64,000 nucleotides of DNA from an uncultured Paracoccaceae bacterium (GCA_947492825.1 CANLNT010000002.1:752501-816500); one strand, 5' to 3'; shown: positions 52,566 through 63,084, counted from the stretch's first letter. Numbers and translations are program-made. The notes: generated from the letters alone by a model not told the origin.

Positions 52566-54605
52566 ATGCAAAGCGCTGCCACGCTGCTTTCTGACGTATT
52601 CGGCTTTGACAGCTTCCGCCCCGGGCAGGAAGAGATTGTTGATGCCGTCACCGCAGGTCGCGACACGTTGGCGATCATGCCCACGGGCGGCGGCAAATCC
52701 TTGTGTTTTCAACTGCCCGCCCTTGCCCGCTCTGGTGTCACCGTGGTCATTTCGCCGCTGATTGCGCTGATGCGCGATCAGGTGCGCGGGCTGCGCGCCG
52801 CCGGTGTGGCGGCCGGTGCCCTGACCTCAGGCAATACCGATGCCGAAACCGATGCGGTCTGGGCGGGTCTGACGGATGGCACGCTGAAACTGCTCTACAT
52901 GGCGCCCGAACGGCTCGCCTCGGGTGGCACCCAGCGGATGCTGGCTGAGGCGGGCGTCAGCCTGATTGCCGTGGATGAGGCGCATTGCGTCAGCCAATGG
53001 GGCCACGACTTCCGCCCCGACTATCTGCGGATTGGCGAGCTCAAGCGCGCCCTGGATGTGCCCCTGGCCGCCTTCACCGCCACGGCTGATGCCGAAACCC
53101 GTCTGGAAATCGTTGAAAAGCTCTTTGGCGGCCAGCAGCCAGCGACATTCCTGCGTGGCTTTGATCGGCCCAACATCCACCTTGCCTTTGCGGTCAAGGA
53201 CAGCCCGCGCCAACAGATCCTTAACTTTGCCGCTGCGCGCAAGGGCCAGTCCGGCATCGTCTACACCGGCACGCGCGCCAAGACCGAATCGCTGTCCCGT
53301 GCGCTGACCGAGGCGGGCCATACCGCTTGCCACTACCACGGCGGGATGGAGGCGGACGACCGCCGCGACGTTGAACGCCGCTTTCAGCAAGAGGACGGGT
53401 TGATCGTCGTTGCCACCGTGGCCTTTGGCATGGGCGTCGACAAACCCGATATCCGCTGGGTCGCCCACGCCGACCTGCCCAAATCGATCGAGGCCTATTA
53501 TCAGGAAATCGGCCGCGCGGGCCGCGATGGCGCGCCTGCTGAAACCCTGACGCTTTTCGGCAGTCAGGACATCGGCTTTCGCCGTCAGCAAATCGACGAA
53601 GGCCTGGCCCCACCCGAACGCCGGGCGGCGGATCATGGGCGTTTGAATGCGCTCTTGGGCCTGGCAGAGGCGCTGCACTGTCGCCGCCAAAACCTGCTGT
53701 CCTACTTTGGCGAAGACCCGCAGCCCTGCGGCAACTGCGACCTCTGCGACAAACCGGCAGAGGTTTTTGACGCCACCACCCCCGTCCGCATGGCGCTGTC
53801 GGCCGCACTGCGCACCGACGAATGGTTTGGGGCGGGCCATCTGATCGACATTGTGATGGGGGCAAAGACTGACAAGATTGCGCAGCGCGGTCATGACAGC
53901 CTGCCAACCTACGGTGTGGGCCGCGAATACTCTAAACCGCAATGGCAGGCGATTTTCCGGCAGATGATGGGCCATGACCTGTTTCGCCCCGACCCTGACC
54001 GCCACGGGGCGCTGCGCATGACCGACCATGCCCTGCCGATCCTGCGGGGCGAGGCCACGATCACCCTGCGCCGCGACACCATCAAGGCCGCCAAGACCGC
54101 AGGCCCCAAAGTGCGCCAGATGGTCAGCGAAGAAGACGCGCCGCTGCTCTCGGCCCTCAAGGCCAAGCGCCGCGCCCTGGCAGAGGCGCAGGGCGGCCCG
54201 GCCTATATCATTTTCAACGACCGCACCCTGATCGAGATGGCGCAGACACGCCCGATGACGCTGGACGAGATGGCCGGTATCAGCGGCGTGGGTGCCAAGA
54301 AACTGGAAAGCTATGGCAATGCCTTTCTAGAGGTGATTGCAGGCGAGGCGCAGCAATTGCATCCCTCGCGTCGCAAACTCGCGGGCCGCAGCGAAGGGGC
54401 TGTCTATGACCGCTTGTTGGCGGCCCAAGCTGATCTGCAGCGGGGATCAGATGGCACCGGCAAACCGATGACCTGCTCGGCCTCATTGCTTGCCAAGGTC
54501 GCGCAGTTGCGCGACCCGACCAAGGACGCAATTGCCCGGCTTCTGGGCGACCGTTACGCGGACCGCTTTGCGGATGCCTTTCTGGACGTTCTGGTCGAAG
54601 GGTAG
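52566..54605 (+). CDS. recQ: ATP-dependent DNA helicase RecQ
   Basis: A 679-residue 3'-5' helicase. Motif 0 FGFDSFRPGQ at 12-21, Walker A PTGGGKS at 39-45, DEAH at 137-140, aromatic-rich loop VSQWGHDFRPDY, motif VI QEIGRAGRDG near 320; the zinc-binding region has CRRQNLLSYFGE and CGNCDLC; HRDC near 530-600 (AQTRPMTLDEMAGISGVGAKKLESYG). ATG 52566 is the usual start with ACAGGA upstream; the longer frame from 52500 is unlikely. Confidence 0.97.
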   Translation: MQSAATLLSDVFGFDSFRPGQEEIVDAVTAGRDTLAIMPTGGGKSLCFQLPALARSGVTVVISPLIALMRDQVRGLRAAGVAAGALTSGNTDAETDAVWAGLTDGTLKLLYMAPERLASGGTQRMLAEAGVSLIAVDEAHCVSQWGHDFRPDYLRIGELKRALDVPLAAFTATADAETRLEIVEKLFGGQQPATFLRGFDRPNIHLAFAVKDSPRQQILNFAAARKGQSGIVYTGTRAKTESLSRALTEAGHTACHYHGGMEADDRRDVERRFQQEDGLIVVATVAFGMGVDKPDIRWVAHADLPKSIEAYYQEIGRAGRDGAPAETLTLFGSQDIGFRRQQIDEGLAPPERRAADHGRLNALLGLAEALHCRRQNLLSYFGEDPQPCGNCDLCDKPAEVFDATTPVRMALSAALRTDEWFGAGHLIDIVMGAKTDKIAQRGHDSLPTYGVGREYSKPQWQAIFRQMMGHDLFRPDPDRHGALRMTDHALPILRGEATITLRRDTIKAAKTAGPKVRQMVSEEDAPLLSALKAKRRALAEAQGGPAYIIFNDRTLIEMAQTRPMTLDEMAGISGVGAKKLESYGNAFLEVIAGEAQQLHPSRRKLAGRSEGAVYDRLLAAQADLQRGSDGTGKPMTCSASLLAKVAQLRDPTKDAIARLLGDRYADRFADAFLDVLVEG

Positions 54606-54724
54606 GTCGGGGTTTACCTCGACTCGAGCCCCCCCGAAAAGTCGCGCCGTTCAATCTTTGCAAGCCGCCGGGCCGCGGGTTTGCGTTTTGGTTAATGCCT
54701 GTTCATCCTTGCGTATGCTCGTGA

Positions 54725-54753
54725 TGTGTATGGGATGTGCATGGTTTGTGCAT
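54725..54753 (+). repeat. Three TGTG(T/C)AT heptamers at 11-bp spacing
   Basis: TGTGTAT (54725-54731), TGTGCAT (54736-54742) and TGTGCAT (54747-54753) are direct repeats with exactly 11-bp period, one helical turn each, located 73-101 bp before yaaA. It is a plausible binding array for a regulator; no known consensus recognised. The 220-bp gap after recQ holds nothing else I can name. Confidence 0.55.
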
Positions 54754-54825
54754 CATCCCTCGCTTGTTAACCGTTTCCCCCGCCGCTGAGCGTGCTACAT
54801 GTCGTTGCACCACCAAGGGGGCACT

Positions 54826-55596
54826 ATGCTGATCACGATTTCACCCGCAAAATCGCTTGATTTTGAACCTGTTAGCCATAAAGCAACGGCACCTGTGTTT
54901 CAGGATGACGCAGTGCGGCTGTCCAAGACGATGCGTGGGCAAACCTTAACGCAGCTCAAGGCGCTGATGGGTCTGTCGGATGACCTTGCCCGGCTGAACC
55001 GCGACCGGTTCAAGGTGTTTGCCGCTGACCCCGATCTCAGCGCTGTCAAACCAGCGGCGTTGGCCTTTAATGGTGATACCTATCAAGGGCTAGAGGCCAA
55101 GACTCTGACCGAGGATGACATGGCCTGGGCACAGGATCATTTGTGCATTCTGTCGGGCCTTTACGGGGTTCTGCGCCCACTGGACGCGATTCAGCCCTAC
55201 CGGTTGGAGATGGGCAGCCGCCTGAAGACCCGGCGTGGCAAGTCGCTATATGACTACTGGGGCGACACAATCGCCAAGGCCTTGAACACGCAGGCAAAAG
55301 AGCGCGGGACCGATACGCTGATCAATTGTGCAAGTCAGGAATATTTTGGCGCGGCTGACCGCAAAGCGCTTAAGCTGAAAGTGTCAACGCCGCAGTTTCT
55401 TGAGGTTAAGGACGGACGTCCCCGCATGGTCAGCTTTTTCGCCAAACGTGCGCGGGGCGCGATGGCCCGTTTCATCATCGAAAACCGGCTGACGGCGGCG
55501 GACGACATCGCCGGCTTCACAGCAGGGGGCTATGCCTATGACCCCGATTTGTCGACACCTGAAAAGCCGGTTTTTCTGCGCGATTATCCCGAATAG
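54826..55596 (+). CDS. yaaA: Peroxide stress protein YaaA (UPF0246)
   Basis: A 256-residue DUF328 protein: MLITISPAKSLDF at the start, LSGLYGVLRPLDAIQPYRLEMGSRL near 118-142 and VSFFAKRARGAMARFIIENRL near 205-225. In E. coli YaaA lowers intracellular iron during peroxide stress; DNA-binding activity has also been reported. ATG 54826 follows AAGGGGG. Transcript start is unknown. Confidence 0.95.
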   Translation: MLITISPAKSLDFEPVSHKATAPVFQDDAVRLSKTMRGQTLTQLKALMGLSDDLARLNRDRFKVFAADPDLSAVKPAALAFNGDTYQGLEAKTLTEDDMAWAQDHLCILSGLYGVLRPLDAIQPYRLEMGSRLKTRRGKSLYDYWGDTIAKALNTQAKERGTDTLINCASQEYFGAADRKALKLKVSTPQFLEVKDGRPRMVSFFAKRARGAMARFIIENRLTAADDIAGFTAGGYAYDPDLSTPEKPVFLRDYPE

Positions 55597-55659
55597 GCGG
55601 ATTGCCCGAATCCCCGGTCACATGCCACTCTGACGTCATTGACGACAGGGAGTTTTCGC

Positions 55660-58600
55660 ATGATCCGCATTCTAGCCGCTTGTTTTTTCGCCATTTTCGC
55701 GACGCAACTTTTGGCCGACCTGCCGGATCGCCGCCCGATCGTGTCGCGCGATGTGGATTTCTTTGGCGCAGATTTGCAAAGCATCTTTGACACCACGCTC
55801 AACGCCTGTCAGGCGGCTTGTGTCAACGACAACCAGTGCCGGGCCTTTACCTTCAACCAACGCTCAAGCTCTTGTTTTCTCAAGGGAACTGTGACCGAGG
55901 TCGTGCCCTACGAAGGGGCAGTTTCGGCCCGGATCTATGACACGGACCCGGCAGTTCTGGCGGTTGAAGATGCCCGGCGCGCAGACCTGTCATTTCTGTC
56001 TGCCAACGACCTGTCAGAGGCGGATCGGCTCAGCAGTCTTATCGGGCGGCGGCATGCCGCAAACGAGGTCAGCCTCGGCCAGCTTCTGGAACGCGCCGCA
56101 CGGCAGCGCGATTCTGGTAACCTGTTGCAAGCGCTACGTTTAACGGGGGCCGCGACCTCGATCAGTGATGCCTCTGATTTGTGGATCACCTATGCTGTGT
56201 TGGCGCGTACCGTTCAGACCGACGATCCCACCCGCGCCCAGGCGGCCCGCGAAAGGGCCTTGCCCGCTGCAGTTTCAGGCTACATGCGCGCGCTGAACGA
56301 TCCGGCCCGCGCAACCGCCCTGATGGAGATCGCGCAAATCCTTGTGCAACGCAACCGGGGCCGCGACGCGATTGCCGCGCTGCGGCTTGCACAAGCGGTT
56401 CAGGCCCGCGATGACGCGCAGGTCATGCTGGACGATCTGGTGGGCAAATTCGGGTTCCGCGTGGTCGACACGCAGGTGGAAAGCGACAGCGCAAGCCCCC
56501 GTATTTGTGCGGTTTTTAATGAGGCTTTGGTCAATGCGGGCGTGGATTACGCCCCATTCGTGCAACTGCCCGATCCGGCCCTGGCCGTCACCGTCAATGA
56601 CCGGCAATTGTGCATCGCAGGCATGACCCACGGGGAGCGGATCAGGTTCGTGTTGCGCGCTGGTTTGCCTGCGGCCAGTGGTGAGGTTTTGTCCAGCAAC
56701 ACAGAGCTGACACAGTACATCCGCGACCGCAGTGCAGGGGTCAAATTCACCAGCCGCGCTTATGTCTTGCCCCGCGCCGGAGAGGTCGCGATCCCGCTGG
56801 AAACCGTCAACCTGACAGAGGTTGATCTGACCCTGCGCCGCCTGTCGGATCGCAACATTCTGCGCACCATGCAAGAGGGTCTGCTGTCGAACCCGCTATA
56901 TGCCTATGAGCAGGAATATCTGGATGCCGACCTTGCCAGCACGGTCTGGACCGGCGTAGCTGAAGTGGAACAGGACCTGAACCGCGATGTGCTGACCCGC
57001 GTGCCTTTGGATGTGGCGCTGATGGGGCAACCTGCGGGGCTTTACGTGTTGTCGGCCACGGTGCCGGGGGCGGACCCTTATGACAACCCGCCTGCGACGC
57101 AATGGTTTGTGCTGTCTGACATCGGTATCGCGAGCTATCTTGGCAATGACGGGCTGACGGTCGTGGCGCGAGGGCTGGGTGATGCTGCGCCCATGAACGG
57201 GGCTACGGTTGAACTGATTTCCGAAGGGAATGCCGTCTTGGCAAGTGCCATGACGGATGCGGAGGGGACCGCTACGTTTGCCGCGGGGCTGACCCGCGGT
57301 TTTGGCGCTGATGCACCTGCCTTGGTCACAGTGACTAAAGGTGATGATCTGGCGTTCCTGTCGCTACGTGATGCGGCCTTTGATCTGTCGGACAGAGGTG
57401 TTGCGGGGCGTGAGCCCAGCCCGCCGATCGATGTCTTTCTGACCCCGGATCGCGGTGCCTATCGCGCGGGTGAAACGATCCATCTGACAGCACTCATGCG
57501 CGATGCCCGCGCACAGGCCGTCGCCGGTGTGCCGCTGACCGCGGTGCTGACGCGGCCCGATGGCGTGGAATATGCGCGCGTCACATCGGCTACTGACCTC
57601 GCAGGCGGGCATGTTTTTGCCTTGCCGGTCGCAGGCACCGCGCCGCGTGGCACATGGCGGGTTGCTGTGCATGTGGACCCGGACGCGCCATCGCTTGCCA
57701 GCCGCAATGTGCTGGTCGAGGATTTTCTGCCCGAACGCATTGATTTTGAATTGGAACTGCCAGAGCAGATCAAGCTGGGGACAGTGCCGCAGGCCAGTTT
57801 GGACGCGCGCTATCTGTTTGGCCCGCCCGCTGCAGACTTGGCAATCGAGGGGGAGGCGACGCTGCGTGCGGCCGCAACGCTTGAGGGGTTCGCAGGCTAT
57901 GTTTTTGGCGACGCCAATGCGCCGTTTGACCCCGAAACCCGGTTTCTGGACGGTGGCACGACGGATGCACAAGGGCAGGCCAGCTTGGCCGTCACCTTGC
58001 CCGATGTGACGGCCACACAGCCGCTGGAGCTGACCGTGCAGGCGCGGGTGAGCGAGGGGTCAGGCCGCCCGGTTGAGCGGTCGGCAACCGCTGTTGTGCT
58101 GCCTGATGCGCCGTTTATCGGGATCAAGCCACGGTTTGATGGTGTCGTGCGCGAAGGGACCGAGGCGTCCTTTGATCTGATCGCGCTGTCGTCCGATTTG
58201 ACGCCTGCAGCGATCGACGTCGCATGGACGCTGAACCGTGTGACGACACGCTATCAGTGGTATTCGCTTTATGGCGATTGGAACTGGGAACCGGTGACTG
58301 AACGCACCCGTGTCGCCAGTGGCAGCGCGGCCTTGGGCGCTGATCCGGTGACCGTGGCGGGCGATGTGAAATGGGGCCGGTACGAGCTGATCGTAGAACG
58401 CACCGGCGCGGATTACGCGGTGGCCTCTACCGATTTTTATGCCGGTTGGTATGCGCCAGCCAGTGCCACCGATACGCCTGATGTGTTAGAGGCATCGCTG
58501 GATTCGGAAAGCTATGCAATTGGCGATACGGCCACATTCCGCATCGTGCCGCGTTATGCGGGCACGGCTGTCGTCAGTGTCATGTCCGATCATCTGATCA

Positions 58601-61068
58601 GCCTGAAAACCGTGGCAGTCACCGAAGGCGAAAATCTGATTACCCTGCCCGTGACTGACGAATGGGGCGCGGGCGCTTATGTCAGCGCCAGCGTGATCCG
58701 CCCGATGGATGTGGCCGCCGGGCGCAACCCGGCGCGGTCGCTGGGGTTGGGCTATGCCGCTGTAGCACCGGGCGACAAGGCGCTGGGTGTCAGTCTGGAT
58801 GCGCCAGAGGTGATGCGCCCGCGTGGTGCGCTGAACGTCGGGATCACGCTGGACGGGATGCAGGCCGGGCAGACCGCCTATGTCACGCTTGCGGCGGTCG
58901 ATCTGGGCATTCTGAACATCACCGGTTTCGACAGCCCCGATCCGCAGGGGCACTACTTTGGTCAGCGCAAGCTGGGTGTGGAATTGCGCGATCTTTATGG
59001 GCGGTTGATTGACGGGTTGAACGGCACACTTGGCCGGGTGCGTTCGGGCGGCGATGCGATGGCGCAGGTCGGGATGCAAAGCCCGCCACCGACAGAGGAT
59101 CTGGTGGTCTTTTTTCAAGGGCCGGTGATGATTGGTGCCGATGGCAAGGCGCTGATCCCGTTGGATATTCCGGCCTTCAACGGCACCTTGCGGCTGATGG
59201 CTGTGGCTTGGACAGATACCTCTGTCGGGCAGGCGGAACATGATGTGATTGTGCGCGACCCGGTTGTCGTCACCGCCTCTGTCCCGCGCTTTCTGGCCCC
59301 GGACGATCAAAGCCGTCTTCTGCTGGAAGTCGTGCACAGCGATGGCCCGGCGGGTGAGGTCGGTCTATCCGTGACGTCCAATGGTCTGGCACTGGCGCAG
59401 GGGCTGCCCGCGACGGTCACATTGGGCGAGGGCGAGCGGCAGGTGTTCGAGGTGCCCTTTGCGGCCGTCGATCCCGGCACGCATCAGATCACGTTGACCG
59501 TCACCCCGCCTGATGGCGCGCGGCTGGAACAGGTCTTGACGGTTCCGGTTGTGGTGAATGACCCGGTGGTCAGTCGCATTTCGCGCTTTGCACTGGCCCC
59601 GGATGCGACATTCCTGTTTGACGAAAATGTCTTTGCCGGGCTGCGCGCTGGTACGGGGCGGGCGACATTGTCGGTTGGACCCTTGGCGCGGTTTGACGCG
59701 CCGGGTTTGTTAGCGGCGCTGGATCGCTATCCCTACGGCTGCACAGAGCAGATCACCTCTCGTGCGATGCCGCTGCTGTACTTTGCCTCTGTCGCGCAGG
59801 CGATGGGGTTGGCGCAGGCGGATCAGGTGGATCAGCGCATTGCCGAAGCGATTGCGGCTATTGGGGCCAATCAGGCGGCGAACGGCGGCTTTGGCCTGTG
59901 GCGGGCGTCGTCGGGTGATCTGTGGCTGGATGCCTATGTCACCGATTTCCTGAGCCGTGCGCGGGCGCGGGGTCATGATGTGCCGCCGCTGATGTTCCGC
60001 AATGCGGTGGACAACCTGCGCAACGGGGTGAACTATTATCCCGACTTTGATGCAGGTGGTGCCGATCTGGCCTATGCGCTGATGGTGCTTGCCCGCGAGG
60101 GTGCGGCGGCTGTGGGCGATCTGCGCTACTTTGCCGATCAAAAGGCGGGCGACTTTGCGACCCCGATGGCGCAGGCGCAATTGGGGGCCGCTTTGGCGCT
60201 TTATGGTGATCAGACGCGGGCCGATACGCTGTTTGCGCGCGCGGCGGCGACGCTGGCCGGGCGACCGCAAGAGACCATGCTGTGGCGCAGTGATTATGGC
60301 ACCTACCGACGCGATGCAGCTGCCGTTCTGGCGCTGGCGGTTGAGGCGGGCAGCACAGCGGTGAACCGCGATGATCTGCTGATTGGACTGGGTCAGGAAC
60401 CGGGGCAAGCCTCAACCCAAGAGGCGGCCTGGACGTTGCTGGCGGCCAACGCGCTGATTGACGATTTGCGCAGTGCGGGCATTACCGTCAATGGTGCGGT
60501 ACCAAAGGGACCGGTTGTGCAGGTGCTGGATGCGCAGGTCGCGGGGGCGGCATCGCTGATTGCCAATACCGGCACAGCGCCGACCGATATCACGGTCACC
60601 ACCTTTGGTGTCCCGGCAGAGCCGGAACCGGCCGGTGGCAACGGTTACGCGATTGAGCGGGCCTATTACACCACCGATGGGGCTGCGGTTGATCCGGCGG
60701 AGGTCACCGTCGGTGAGCGATTGGTGACGGTGCTGACGGTCACACCATTTGGGCGGCAAGAGGCGCGATTGATGGTCAATGACCCGCTGCCTGCGGGGTT
60801 CGAGATCGACAACCCGAACCTGTTGAAAGGCGGCGATATTCGCGCGTTGGAGTGGTTGGACCCGGTGCGCGGCGAGACTGCGGAATTCCGAACCGACCGG
60901 TTCCTGGCGGCGGTCGATTGGCGGTCAGAAGATGCGTTTCAGCTGGCCTATGTCGTGCGCGCCGTGTCGCCCGGCGCGTTCCATCACCCAGCCGCCAGTG
61001 TCGAGGATATGTACCGGCCGCAAATGCGGGCGCGGACAGCCGCCGGGCGGGTGACGATCGCACAATGA
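55660..61068 (+). CDS. Bacterial alpha-2-macroglobulin with N-terminal PAN/Apple-like domain
   Basis: A 1,802-residue exported protein. The signal peptide covers about 1-18, and a PAN/Apple-like domain follows (DVDFFGADLQ at about 32, then cysteines in NACQAACVNDNQCRAF near 53-68). MG-type beta domains span the middle. The thioester GCTEQ is intact at nucleotides 59737-59751 (Cys1361, Gln1364), preceded by LDRYPY. Such proteins trap proteases in the periplasm, typically next to pbpC. This gene overlaps pbpC by 4 bp (ATGA). No lipobox is evident, so it is likely soluble. Confidence 0.93.
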   Translation: MIRILAACFFAIFATQLLADLPDRRPIVSRDVDFFGADLQSIFDTTLNACQAACVNDNQCRAFTFNQRSSSCFLKGTVTEVVPYEGAVSARIYDTDPAVLAVEDARRADLSFLSANDLSEADRLSSLIGRRHAANEVSLGQLLERAARQRDSGNLLQALRLTGAATSISDASDLWITYAVLARTVQTDDPTRAQAARERALPAAVSGYMRALNDPARATALMEIAQILVQRNRGRDAIAALRLAQAVQARDDAQVMLDDLVGKFGFRVVDTQVESDSASPRICAVFNEALVNAGVDYAPFVQLPDPALAVTVNDRQLCIAGMTHGERIRFVLRAGLPAASGEVLSSNTELTQYIRDRSAGVKFTSRAYVLPRAGEVAIPLETVNLTEVDLTLRRLSDRNILRTMQEGLLSNPLYAYEQEYLDADLASTVWTGVAEVEQDLNRDVLTRVPLDVALMGQPAGLYVLSATVPGADPYDNPPATQWFVLSDIGIASYLGNDGLTVVARGLGDAAPMNGATVELISEGNAVLASAMTDAEGTATFAAGLTRGFGADAPALVTVTKGDDLAFLSLRDAAFDLSDRGVAGREPSPPIDVFLTPDRGAYRAGETIHLTALMRDARAQAVAGVPLTAVLTRPDGVEYARVTSATDLAGGHVFALPVAGTAPRGTWRVAVHVDPDAPSLASRNVLVEDFLPERIDFELELPEQIKLGTVPQASLDARYLFGPPAADLAIEGEATLRAAATLEGFAGYVFGDANAPFDPETRFLDGGTTDAQGQASLAVTLPDVTATQPLELTVQARVSEGSGRPVERSATAVVLPDAPFIGIKPRFDGVVREGTEASFDLIALSSDLTPAAIDVAWTLNRVTTRYQWYSLYGDWNWEPVTERTRVASGSAALGADPVTVAGDVKWGRYELIVERTGADYAVASTDFYAGWYAPASATDTPDVLEASLDSESYAIGDTATFRIVPRYAGTAVVSVMSDHLISLKTVAVTEGENLITLPVTDEWGAGAYVSASVIRPMDVAAGRNPARSLGLGYAAVAPGDKALGVSLDAPEVMRPRGALNVGITLDGMQAGQTAYVTLAAVDLGILNITGFDSPDPQGHYFGQRKLGVELRDLYGRLIDGLNGTLGRVRSGGDAMAQVGMQSPPPTEDLVVFFQGPVMIGADGKALIPLDIPAFNGTLRLMAVAWTDTSVGQAEHDVIVRDPVVVTASVPRFLAPDDQSRLLLEVVHSDGPAGEVGLSVTSNGLALAQGLPATVTLGEGERQVFEVPFAAVDPGTHQITLTVTPPDGARLEQVLTVPVVVNDPVVSRISRFALAPDATFLFDENVFAGLRAGTGRATLSVGPLARFDAPGLLAALDRYPYGCTEQITSRAMPLLYFASVAQAMGLAQADQVDQRIAEAIAAIGANQAANGGFGLWRASSGDLWLDAYVTDFLSRARARGHDVPPLMFRNAVDNLRNGVNYYPDFDAGGADLAYALMVLAREGAAAVGDLRYFADQKAGDFATPMAQAQLGAALALYGDQTRADTLFARAAATLAGRPQETMLWRSDYGTYRRDAAAVLALAVEAGSTAVNRDDLLIGLGQEPGQASTQEAAWTLLAANALIDDLRSAGITVNGAVPKGPVVQVLDAQVAGAASLIANTGTAPTDITVTTFGVPAEPEPAGGNGYAIERAYYTTDGAAVDPAEVTVGERLVTVLTVTPFGRQEARLMVNDPLPAGFEIDNPNLLKGGDIRALEWLDPVRGETAEFRTDRFLAAVDWRSEDAFQLAYVVRAVSPGAFHHPAASVEDMYRPQMRARTAAGRVTIAQ

Positions 61069-63080
61069 CCCGGTGGGTGTTCTCTGCGGCGGTGGCGCTT
61101 TGGGCGCTGGCGGCGGCACGCGACGGGGTGGACCATTGGGTGGATGCCACCGTGTTGCCGCCGTTGGTGGCAGAAACAGGCGTAGAGGTGCGCGATGCCA
61201 AGGGCGCGCTTTTGCGGGCCTATACCGTCAGCGATGGTCGTTGGCGGCTGGGGGTGTCGCTGGATGCGGTCGATCCGGCCTATGTCGCGATGCTGATCCG
61301 GTATGAAGACAAGCGGTTCTATCAGCACAGTGGCGTTGATCCGCTGGCGCTGCTGCGTGGCGTGGCGCAGGCCCTGCGCAATGGGCGGGTTGTGTCGGGC
61401 GGGTCGACCCTGACCATGCAGGTCGCGCGCCTGCTGGAAGACGGCAGCACCGGCACCTGGGCGGGCAAACTGCGACAGATCCGGCTGGCTTTGGCACTGG
61501 AACGTCAGTTGGGCAAAGACGAGATTCTGACGCTTTATCTGAACCGGGCGCCCTTTGGTGGCAATCTGGAAGGGGTCCGCGCGGCAACGCGGGCGTGGTT
61601 TGGCAAACCGCCACAGCGTCTGACCCCTGCGGAAGCCGCGCTGCTGGTGGCCCTGCCGCAAGCGCCAGAACGACGCAGGCCCGACCGGTTTGCCGGGGCC
61701 GCAAACGTGGCACGCGACCGGGTGCTGAACCGGTTGCATGGGGCGGGGGCGCTGGATGCGTCCACGGCGCGCAGTGCGCAGCGGACCCCTGTCAGCGGCA
61801 CGCGCCATGCATTTCCTGCGCTGGCCCCGCATTTGGCTGACCGTGCCCGCGCGGCTGATCCACTGGCGCAGGTGCATCAGTTGACCATTGACGCCCAGTT
61901 GCAGCGCGCGCTGGAGGCGTTGGCGGCAACCGCCACCCAGGGCCGCAGCGACCGGGTGCAGGTCGCGATTGTCGTGGCTGACCATACCGATGGCCGGGTG
62001 CTGGCCAGTGTCGGCTCTGCCGCCTACCGCGCGGATGGGCGCGCGGGGTTCATTGATCTGACACAGGCGCGCAGATCACCGGGGTCCACGCTGAAACCGC
62101 TGATCTATGCGCTGGCCTTTGATCGTGGGCTTGCGCACCCCGAAACGCTGATCGCGGATACACCGGTCAATTTCGACGGCTACCGCCCGCAGAATTTTGA
62201 CGGCCAGTTTCGCGGGGAGTTGCGGGTCAGAACCGCCTTGCACCTGTCGCTGAACATCCCCGTCGTGCGCCTGACAGAGGCGCTGGGGCCGTACCACGTG
62301 ATGGCGGCCCTTGATCGCGCCGGTGCGGCGGCCAAGGTGCCCGGCGATGTGCCGGGGTTGGCGGTGGCGCTGGGTGGTGTTGGGATCAGCCTGCAGGACA
62401 TGGTGCAGCTCTATGCGGGCCTTGCGCAGGGTGGCAGTGCTGTGCCGTTGCAATGGCGCGCGGGCGATGAAGCCGTCGCGGGCCCGCGTATCACAGGCCC
62501 TGTGGCAAGCTGGCAAGTGGCCGATATTTTGCTGCAAACGCCCCGCCCGCGCGGGGTGCGTGCCCTTGGCATCGCATATAAGACCGGCACGTCCTATGGC
62601 CACCGCGACGCATGGGCGATTGGATTTGACGGGCGGCATGTGGTGGGTGTCTGGATGGGTCGCGCCGATGGTACGCCAGTGCCGGGGGCGTTTGGTGGCG
62701 ATCTGGCCGCCCCGGTGATGTTTCAGGCCTTTTCGCGCCTGAAGTCAGAGGTGGACCCGATCGGCCCGCCGCCACCTGCGACCTTGCTTTTGCCCACATC
62801 GCAACTGCCCGCACCCTTGCAACGGTTTGGCGGCCCGGATGTGGCAGTCGCAGGCCCGCAGATCGCCTTTCCACCCGAAGGGGCGGTACTGCCCATCGGG
62901 CCAACAACAGTCAAAGTGCGCGACGGGCGCGGGCCTTTCACGGTGCTGGCAAATGGTGCGCCGGTTGCACAAAGCCACCGCCGTGACATCAGCCTTGACG
63001 GGTTGGGTGCCGGGTTTTCGGCCTTAACTGTGATTGACGCTGATGGCCGTTCAGACCGGGCGCAGGTCGAGGTGCGATAG
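61065..63080 (+). CDS. pbpC: Penicillin-binding protein 1C
   Basis: A 671-residue bifunctional peptidoglycan synthase. One short N-terminal membrane segment; GT51 glycosyltransferase with catalytic Glu81 in RYEDKRFYQHSG and the GGSTLTMQVAR motif near 112-122; transpeptidase with SxxK (Ser341-Lys344), SxN (Ser395-Asn397) and KTG near 510; a C-terminal BiPBP_C beta domain. Partner of the alpha-2-macroglobulin just upstream, as in many proteobacteria, where the pair is proposed to repair breached peptidoglycan. Confidence 0.95.
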   Translation: MTRWVFSAAVALWALAAARDGVDHWVDATVLPPLVAETGVEVRDAKGALLRAYTVSDGRWRLGVSLDAVDPAYVAMLIRYEDKRFYQHSGVDPLALLRGVAQALRNGRVVSGGSTLTMQVARLLEDGSTGTWAGKLRQIRLALALERQLGKDEILTLYLNRAPFGGNLEGVRAATRAWFGKPPQRLTPAEAALLVALPQAPERRRPDRFAGAANVARDRVLNRLHGAGALDASTARSAQRTPVSGTRHAFPALAPHLADRARAADPLAQVHQLTIDAQLQRALEALAATATQGRSDRVQVAIVVADHTDGRVLASVGSAAYRADGRAGFIDLTQARRSPGSTLKPLIYALAFDRGLAHPETLIADTPVNFDGYRPQNFDGQFRGELRVRTALHLSLNIPVVRLTEALGPYHVMAALDRAGAAAKVPGDVPGLAVALGGVGISLQDMVQLYAGLAQGGSAVPLQWRAGDEAVAGPRITGPVASWQVADILLQTPRPRGVRALGIAYKTGTSYGHRDAWAIGFDGRHVVGVWMGRADGTPVPGAFGGDLAAPVMFQAFSRLKSEVDPIGPPPPATLLLPTSQLPAPLQRFGGPDVAVAGPQIAFPPEGAVLPIGPTTVKVRDGRGPFTVLANGAPVAQSHRRDISLDGLGAGFSALTVIDADGRSDRAQVEVR

Positions 63081-63084
63081 CGGC

